Both the position numbers and the translations under genes were made by a program. From Brachionus manjavacas (lineage: Eukaryota > Rotifera > Eurotatoria > Ploima > Brachionidae), in assembly GCA_019054805.1 (NCBI GenBank), contig JAHQIY010000007.1, positions 1,741,501-1,805,500 on the forward strand: 64,000 nucleotides of DNA, in the 5' to 3' direction. The notes beneath the pieces are model-generated. The model had not been told where the DNA came from, made no database searches, and saw only the letters and a list, made by a program, of their open reading frames with translations. Positions 56,140 through 64,000 of this stretch are shown here, piece after piece. Position 1 is the first letter of the stretch; every line of letters begins with the position of its first letter.

Positions 56140-57375
56140 TTTCAACCTCAAATCTCTATCTATCTATCTTAGATTATTTAGATTTTTAGAGCATAAGTCT
56201 TTACTGATTCAAGAACAGTCGGGTTTTAGGAAACACAGGCGAACTGCTGAAAATATTTTTTTTCTCAACCAAAAAAATTGCCGAATCTTTTAATAGAAAG
56301 AAAAAAGTCTACACTTTTTGACATTTCGAAGGCTTTTGACAGGGTCTGGCATGACGGACTAAAATTCAAGCTTATAAAAATGATCCTCTCACACTACCTC
56401 ATTCACTGGATAAAGTCTTTTCTTGACTCAAAGAAATTCAGAGTAAACATAAATGGTCATATTTTGAAGAATTTTCAATAACCGCAAGTGTGTCTCAAGG
56501 CTCAGTTATAAGTTCTTATTATTCAGTATATATTAACGATATCCTTAAAAGAAATTTAACAAATAATGAATACTCCCTCCATTTTACTGACGACTTTGTT
56601 ACTTTTTATAATTATTTATTTATAAAATAAGATCAATAAATACTTAGATTAACTTGAACAGCGGCTTTGGAAGTGGAAAATAAAGATATCAGTTGAAAAA
56701 TCTTGAAAAATAAACAATCATTTGAAAAAAAGAGACAAATTTGTCTTGATATAAAATTATGAAATTAAAGAACGCTGTAATCGAAGGCTCAATTTAATAA
56801 AGATTTTGTTGAATAATCAAGGTCAAAATTGGGGTCTAAATTATAAAACTTTAGAAAACCTTTATAGATCGTTAGTTGGATTCATTTTAAATTATACTTT
56901 CCCATGTCTTAACTCATTATCAGAACTAAAATTTAAAGAATAGCAATAATCCAAAATTCAGTAGTTCGGTCTATTCTATAAAATTAAAATACGACACTTA
57001 TTCCAACATTCTACATCACAAGGCCTTAAATAAACTAAAATTACTAGCAGTCTCGAATCGACTTTTTTATTTGAGTGAGAGATATGTTCGGGCAGGACTG
57101 AGTCATTCTATTCCATTTGTTGTCAGACTGGTGGAAGAATACAAAGCGGGTTTCAAATTAAGATTATAGAATACCCAATCCATTTTTTAATTGCTACCTT
57201 ATTATTTCTTCTTTCTTTCCTGATCTGTTCAATACTTTAAAAAGCTTCACATGTCATTAATTTTTCATGTTATTTTAATTTTCTTTAATTTGATTTTTCT
57301 TGAATTTTATTTTTTTTAAACCTGAAGCAGCTTTAGCTCGACAAAGATAAACAAACAAATAAATAATAATAGATA
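56140..57375 (+). mobile_element. 5'-truncated Jockey-like LINE (non-LTR retrotransposon)
   Basis: The plus strand carries reverse-transcriptase words in order: SGFRKHRRTAENIFFL, then DISKAFDRVWHDGL (motif A), then QGSVIS (motif B), and FTDDF (motif C, normally FADD). It then gives LWKWKIKISVEKS, the thumb region ENLYRSLVGFILNY and the end word YLSERYVRAGLSHS. The pieces lie in different frames separated by several stops and frameshifts, for example after NGHILKNFQ at 56481, so it is inactive. The endonuclease and ORF1 are missing. It ends with an A-rich (aaaca/aaata)n tail at about 57345-57375. The 3' end (cctgaagcagctttagctcg, 57321-57340) is shared with the SINE at 34004-34405 and three other fragments. 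Confidence 0.85.
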
Positions 57376-58737
57376 AACAAGTAAGGGTTACTGACTTGTC
57401 GTTGAAACGACTGTAAAATGTATTTCTTTTTACTTTTGCAAAAGTTTAGTTGACAGCTTTTTTTTCTAAGATCTTCTGGTAGAAATTAAGTTTGTGGCAG
57501 AATTGATAAAAATAAAATTTAAAAAAGTTGAGAGAAGCTTAAATTGACTATTTGACTTGGTTATAAAGTATCAGTTATGAATTTTAATTTGATTAGATTT
57601 TTATAGAAAAATTATTGTCAGTCGATTTTCAGACATATTCTTGACATAATTCTGATTATATGCAACATGCTCAAAGAAAATGATACCAGAAAAGACCTTT
57701 TAATTTAAAAAAATGGCTGGCTTGAAAATGCATATAACTCCATTGAATCAAGCTATTAATTTAAAAATTGTTGTTGGTCATAAACATTAAATTTTCTTCA
57801 AGGAACAAGTACAATAAAGCTACATCAAATTTTGTACACAACTAAAATATTTTGAGAATCGTTTATTCATTAATTCTTTAGGTTATCAAACTAAAATGTT
57901 TTAAGCCTCAATTGAATTGAATTTTAAAAATGTTAAAACTGTTTAAGGTGACTCTGATAAAGTTGTTGCTAATTAAATTTAATTCAATTTTTTAATTCAA
58001 ATCTCAGTTAAATTAAGATACTGTCAATCAAAAAATGGAGTTTAAATAATAACACACTAGAAGGCCTTTCTAAATTAGTTTGATCTATTTTATATCGTTC
58101 TTTTCTATTCTTATTCTTAAAAAAAATCATTTTTTTAAGTAAATTTTAATTTTAATTTGTGTCATTTTTTATCTGAGGGAGCTTTTGAAAGCTAAAGATA
58201 AAAAATTAGATGATAAATTAATAGAAGCTAAAAACTATTTTTCATAATAAAATTATGATTTTTGTTTAGTTTAATCTATTTTTAGATTATTGATCATGCT
58301 GTTTTTAAATGTCATCATATATGTTTTAGTAAATAGTTCGTTATTTCCTCCATTAAATTAATTTTATAATAATTGTCTCTATTCTATCCTAGTGGATTTC
58401 CTCCATAAGCATTCACTATTTTATAAATTCAATTATTTAAATTTTTATTATAAGTTAAATTTAGTTATTATAAATTTTAAATTTTTTTGAAGTTTTATAA
58501 TTTTTAATAAAAAATAACTTCAAAATTTTTAATATTTAAAAGTTTATTTTCTTTAAATAAAACAGTTTAAACTTTATGTATTATTTAAAAGAATAAATGA
58601 TCAGCAAAAATGCTTTTTTTGATAAATAGTTACTAATACCGAAAAAAGCTCCAAAATAATAAAAAAAATATGGCATATGTATTTAAATATAATTTAATCA
58701 TATAATAATCGACCAATTTAAATTGATTTTCATTAAC
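57376..58737. other. AT-rich interval with a LINE tail fragment
   Basis: No gene is seen. A LINE/SINE 3'-tail fragment lies at 58171-58215. The plus-strand block 58080-58170 is T-rich like the 3' UTR of the LINE and may belong to the same truncated insertion. Confidence 0.45.
58171..58215 (+). mobile_element. 3'-tail fragment of the LINE/SINE family
   Basis: atctgagggagcttttgaaa followed by gctaaagataaaaaatta matches the tails at 3511 and 57321. It is a short 5'-truncated insertion or a relic. Confidence 0.55.
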
Positions 58738-59109
58738 CTGATTTAAAATAGCTTGTCGAGCATCATAATCTAGTTCCATCATCATATTTATCAGTTGTAT
58801 TGGTTTTTTCAAATCCAATACAATAGAACAGAACAAAATGATAAAAAAATATATAACTTTTTTTCTAAAAGTTCCATCAAACGTTAAAAACTGCTAATGA
58901 TGTGAGATTTCTGCAAATTGCAGAATATATTGAAATTTAACTTCTGTTAAATTTGAAGATTAGATACAATTGTGTTTTTTTTTGCACCATGCTGCATTCA
59001 CAGAACTAATATTAAACTTATTGAAAAGATGTAATTTAATTTTCTTACCCAATGTTCAGTTATTTTATATTGAATTTCACAAAATTTTTGTGGAATATTT
59101 TTAAAAAAG
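58738..59109 (-). CDS. Partial gene: two exons of an unrecognised membrane protein
   Basis: Exon 59109-59049 begins at a good acceptor (tattttacag), is open in only one phase, reads FFKNIPQKFCEIQYKITEHW and ends at a strong donor gtaag. Exon 58893-58738 begins after catcattag in the matching phase with QFLTFDGTFRKK, then a transmembrane-like stretch VIYFFIILFCSIVLDL and a hydrophilic part with MMMELDYDARQAILNQ. It either ends at the donor gttaatg or runs on, with a second hydrophobic segment, to a stop at 58633. The upstream exon (phase 2) was not found. Phase agreement and composition support a real gene; no family is recognised. Confidence 0.45.
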
Positions 59110-61321
59110 CTGTAAAATAGGAACAGAAATAATATCATTCATTTACTTCTTGAAAATATTTTAAATAAGACTGAGGAGTATGTAATTGATGTAACATTAA
59201 TCAGTGGTAAAATGATAAACTTAACCATGAGCTTTTAAGTTAACAAAAAGCATAAATAGGTGCTCCAATACGTCTAACGAGAAGATAACGGAAAGACGGC
59301 CCCAAGGATACTAATGTAAACATTACATGTAGAGTTAATGGCTAACTTGTAAAAGACATTTTCAGATTTTTTTATTCATTAAAGATTAAAGGAATGTAAA
59401 TGGAATGCCGGGCTCCTTAGAATACTGAAATTTTTCTGTAATGCTTTTTTCTCTCAATTAAATTAAAAGAGTTGATGCTTAACTGGGAATAATATTTTCT
59501 AAATATCTTTTTTAAAATTTTACTTATCAAATTATTGATATATTTGATCTAATTAAAAAAATTTAATTAAATGATTATTAGCTTTGACATTGTAGTCAGT
59601 TTTTAGAAAATTTTTTTTTTCAAAGGCTTTGGTTTTCTTTAGTATTAAAAGAATTTTAAAATCAATTTAAAACTTCTATTATCAATGGGTGTCAGAGTTG
59701 ATTTTAAGCCATTTTGAATTTTCATACAAATCTTAATTTAAACTTCAGAAAAGCTTTGTATAATGCAAGGAATTTTAGTATATTTTTAACTATATCCTTA
59801 TTAATATCTAACCAACATCAATATCTCCATAAAATATAATTTTATTTTGTGCCTCTCTAAAATTATTATAAAATATTGAATCAATGCTATCAATTTTTTT
59901 TTAATATTAATCAATTAATCAATTTTTTAAGATTTTCTCAAGAATAATCTGTACATAAAATTTAAATTTAAATTTTTCTGCTGCAATAAATTCCCAAAAA
60001 AAAAAACAAAATTTAAAAATAAGCTATTTATTATAATTTTTCAATTTGAAGTAATTGCAGCAGAAAAGTTGAATTTAATATTTATCGAGACTATTCTTGA
60101 AAAACTCTTTTAAAGACAAAAATTTAAGACATTTATTCCCAATTGAGCCATGAGATTAGGAGTTAATATTAATACTAGGTAGAAGCATAGCTTAACTAAT
60201 TAATGAAAACTTACTCTTTTCTGATTGAGGAATCCTTTTAACTGTATGTTACGTTTTTAGGTAAATATTTTCAAATTAGAAATTCGAATAAAACTGCTTA
60301 TTCTATACTTTTATATCAAATTTTTCAGTTTTATTGAATTCATCTTAAATATAAGAAATAGATCAAAATAATTTGTTATTCTTTTGGCAGAATTTTGACG
60401 AAAAAATTTTCAAAATTTTAACTGAATAAACAAAATTTAAACAAAAAATAAAATGAAATGTTTATGTTTATCCAGTTTAAATTTTAAAATGATTTATTTT
60501 AAAACATTGAATTTTTGAATTTTATATATCAATCTCAATTTTGGTAAAACAAGCGATTTTGTATCAAAAAAAATATGAGTTTGTCAATTTTTCTTTTCAA
60601 AAAATACATTTCAAAAATATAGAAAAAGATAAATTTGGTCTAACATAAAATTATTAATTTAACTCTTTTCCTTAAACGTCTATTTAAAAGTATTTGGTTG
60701 CTGTTTTTTTCTTCTCATAAGAAACAAATCGGTTGCTATACACTTTGAAAATTAAATATTTTTTGAAATATTTGTTCAAATTTTTTTTTATTACGAAAAC
60801 TTAAATACAAACTAATCTCAAAAACCCAACTTTTTTTGATCAAAACAAGGCTTAATGATTTATGCAAACAGTCACTATGAAATAAACTCCAGTCAGTAAA
60901 TTCACAAAAGCCTATTTTTTAATCTTTGAATCAAATTTGAGCACCGAATTGATCTTAACAAATATTTTGAAAACTTATTAACAAAAATATCCGCTCACTT
61001 TTCAAATGATAAACCACCTATTCCCATTTATTCAATAAGAAGTAAAAATTTTAAATATTATTCTTTGGTTCTTATACACATCAAATGCAAACATAAACAC
61101 CGAATCCTGCTCAGCATGGCTGTTTTTAAACCATATAAAATGAGATCCTTTAAAAAATTTTACCACAATCAGGCTTCTTGGAAAACTGAATTCAAAATCA
61201 AAATAGCTTTACTTCTCTATTTTTTTTCAATTTTTATCAATTTTTTTAATTTAAATTTTGATTTTTTTTAATTAACTGGATTCTATTTTCAAGGTAAGAC
61301 AATTTTTCCAGTTAGTTTATC
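59110..61321. other. Interval without assigned gene
   Basis: Upstream exons of the membrane-protein gene may lie here. A GC-richer island at 59235-59420 has a short minus-strand frame MFTLVSLGPSFRYLLVRR, whose donor phase does not fit the downstream exon. Another coding-like scrap is on the minus strand near 59800-59890. Neither could be joined. The rest is AT-rich. Confidence 0.4.
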
Positions 61322-64000
61322 ATGGAAACAAAAGCAGAAGATTCTATTCATTTTTTAAGACTTAAGCTTAACAAAGGGGTAAGAAAAAAAATTTACTGTC
61401 GCACGTAGAGTAGACCACCATTTTGCCCTTAAACCCAGTTTAAAAATTCTAAATTTAATAAAATATTTTTTTCACATCAGGTATCTGGAGATCTGCCTAG
61501 ACAGAAACCACGTGAAACAATGAGCATGGATAATTTCAATGATGTCGGAAGTAAGTAAAGCTAGTTTTCTGGTCGGCGAATAGCTTAGGCAATAGAATTT
61601 TAATGAAATTGTACTAGTTATTTTAAAATTTTTAAATATATCTTTAAATTCATACGAAATTGGTTGTTATAGAGATGGCTTTTCTTGACTATTATTTGTT
61701 TTCTTTTCACCAAATAAAATTCTGCTCATAATTGAACATATTGAATTCAAATAGAGCCATTTAAATGCTTGAAGTCTGCATGCTTTTTTTAGTCCTAGCT
61801 TAATCTTAACCTGAATCAAGTGAGCCGGATCAAGAGAATCATTTAGAGAAAAAAAAAGCTTCTAACCAACAATCTGTTTATTCAAGGCTGGGGTATTTAG
61901 CGACTAAAATTTTTCAATGTTTTTATAATTAAATTAGTTATTTTTAACTTTATTATAATGTGCCTTTAAATCGTTTTTAAAATAATTTTTTGGAAAAATC
62001 TCGAGTTGATTTAAATATTGACGTGATGAGCGAATTAAGTAACAGAGAGGCATCAAATCAGAACAATTCCAATCCAAACAACACTCCCAGATATAAAAAT
62101 AATATTCTTAATTATTATTTTAATAGCAAAAACATGAGCTCCGAGGATATACCGGATGATATTAATTCGCTTGAGAGCTCCCAGAATAATAGAAATGAAA
62201 ACTTGCGGTCTTTGAGCAAAAATGATAATCTTAACTTCAATTACACATTCAGAAATAATGAAATTTTTTACACTCCGCATAGGACTTTTATTGAGGAACT
62301 TGAATATGCCAATGTTTTAAATCCATCTGTAAATAATACCCTACCAAAATCTAATATTGGTCTACCAACAGGTGACAGCTTCACTTCATTGCCATCGAGA
62401 GTACCTTCACGCAGATCACTTTTAGTAAATGGCAACTATCGGCCTACACAATCTCGAATGAACTCAAATTTGTTTATTGACTACAATGTACGAAATAATT
62501 TGTTCACAAATCAATCGGCCGAACCATTCAGCACTATTTTTGACCGACCATTAAATGGTATTTCCAGTTACAGTTAAACATTTGAGACTCACTTTTTTTT
62601 AGTTTATCACATTTTATTATTTTTGAACCAAGTTAACACTGCTTTCCGGCTTTATTTGGCACATCAATACAAATTCTAATCTTTTTCTTACTAAGGAACT
62701 TCTAATCCTCAGCCTTTTGATGGTCTAAATGCAAGAAGAAAAATATTTAATGAAATGAGTGTAAGGACTTGATATTTTATTCTAAAAAAATTTATTTGTA
62801 AAAAATTTTCAGTCTAGCAGTATGACCGTGAGACCTCAGAACTACCAAGCAAACTATCAGCCCAATTTCAACAATAATTATGTGCCCAATTCGGGCAATG
62901 CTTTCACTGGCAATATTGACGCAAGAATGACTCCGGTCTCAAATCCAGCTATGGGAACGGCAGCATTCAATGGTATTCGATTACTTGTCATTTCATCTAT
63001 TTTATTTTTTTTTACAATAGAAACAATTGTAAGCAGTAATGTCGAGGATTTGATTGACGTCATGGCCAAACGTAGACTGGCAATCAAAAATTTAGAAGTT
63101 TATTTAAAAAATTTGTGAAAATATAGATTTAAATTTTTGTTTTCAATTTCAAAGAATGAAATGAATAGACAACATTCTAAGGGGTCAGGTTTGGTTAAAT
63201 GTAATAAAAATTAATAAAATTGAAAATTTATTGAAAATAGTCAATTACTTTATTTTATTTTTAGCATATGCACCCGAGCCGTCAAGAATTGATGTGAATA
63301 CACGACCACAAATGGACATTTACAATTCCTTTCGGGAGCGCCAGGGAAATAATAACGGGTCTTACTACGAACCACAAAAATCTTTACTAGGCAAGACTCC
63401 GGTCAGAAATTTGAATGATCCTTATCAAAATCAGTCGAATATTATTTCCAATTTGGAATATCCATCCGACACTAATAGAGGTAGACTTTAATTAAGCTTA
63501 AATACATTTTAAACAAAAATTTTTCAAGAAATTTATTCAACATATTTGGTTGATTCGATTAAACCACATTATTCAGCAAGAAGATTGATAAGTGGTAAAC
63601 CTTTTCCAATTACCCATAATACATCCTCTTCAGCTTTCCAAACGACACCCTCCGTTGCATATCAACCCACATCGACTATGCCCATTTCCTCAAAACCCCC
63701 TATAAATCCCCAGAATAATTATCCAGTTGCCACTAACTTCAACCAAACTGCTCCCAACTACAATCAAACTGCTCCTAACTACTATCAAGCTGTTCCCAAC
63801 TACAATCAATCAAATAGCCAGCCAATTTTGGAAAACTATAAGCAGCAACCTGTCCAGCCTATTGTGAACAATTATGGACCTGTGTATAATCAACCAATGG
63901 TCACCGACACTTCTATTGATCCAGGTTTTCCGCAAAAATTAGATAAAAATAATAACCAAGCATACGCTTTTAGGCCTGTGCAAAACAATAGCACTAAACA
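61322..64000 (+). CDS. N/Q/S/P-rich hypothetical protein, truncated by the window edge
   Basis: Exons 61322-61378, 61481-61550, 62006-62557, 62696-62760, 62813-62972, 63265-63480 and 63529-64000 (open at the right edge) join in phase and already give about 530 residues. The start METKAEDSIHFLRLKLNKG has a good ATGG context. The rest is low-complexity: N-rich, then proline- and tyrosine-containing, with a tandem repeat of APNYNQT-like units near 63740-63820. There is no recognised domain, transmembrane segment or coiled coil. The acceptor of exon 3 (tctcgag) is weak, so an extra exon could exist between 61550 and 62006. Such composition fits a scaffold or RNA-associated protein, but this is not evidence of function. 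Confidence 0.7.

Overview
The window is strongly AT-rich animal nuclear DNA. Coding exons are clearly richer in G+C than the introns and intergenic DNA. Introns carry GT..AG ends and range from about 50 bases to more than 8 kb; stop codons follow the standard code. The gene set (K2P channel, FDXR, MALSU1, UFC1, UCHL3, an LL5/PHLDB protein) is metazoan. The AT bias, a Jockey-like LINE and a tRNA-headed SINE would suit a small invertebrate such as a monogonont rotifer (Brachionus type); that assignment is an inference, not a proof.

Layout. 1-1700: repeat-rich DNA with a broken mobile-element ORF, part of which recurs almost unchanged at 3570-3879. 1702-6147 (minus): a three-exon two-pore-domain potassium channel. 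6148-10719: no convincing gene. 10720-16329 (plus): a compact head-to-tail block FDXR - MALSU1 - UFC1 - UCHL3 with gaps of only about 140-350 bases; the first two products are mitochondrial and the last two belong to ubiquitin-like pathways. 16330-20363: no gene seen. 20364-49225 (plus): one 29-kb gene encoding an LL5/PHLDB protein (FHA domain, long disordered and coiled-coil middle, C-terminal PH domain) in ten exons plus a possible 12-nt microexon. Its large introns hold mobile elements (a tRNA-headed SINE, a hAT-type MITE with perfect 8-bp target duplications, Tigger/pogo and MULE-like relics) and perhaps one or two small genes on the opposite strand. 50320-51477 (plus): an unrecognised cysteine-containing protein in three exons. 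53074-53517 (minus): a single-exon protein with a PRR15-like motif. 56140-57375: a 5'-truncated Jockey-like LINE. 58738-59109 (minus): two exons of an unrecognised membrane protein. 61322-64000 (plus): a multi-exon N/Q/S/P-rich protein running off the right edge.

No complete novel system stands out. The points most worth following are the LINE/SINE partnership shown by five copies of one shared 3' tail, the compact four-gene block (a possible trans-spliced unit), the candidate LL5 microexon, the small antisense coding sequence inside an LL5 intron, the 310-bp near-identical repeat, the duplicated conserved blocks at 51838 and 52704, and three or four genes without recognised families. All splice models were joined by eye, using reading phase and splice-site consensus, and have no transcript support.
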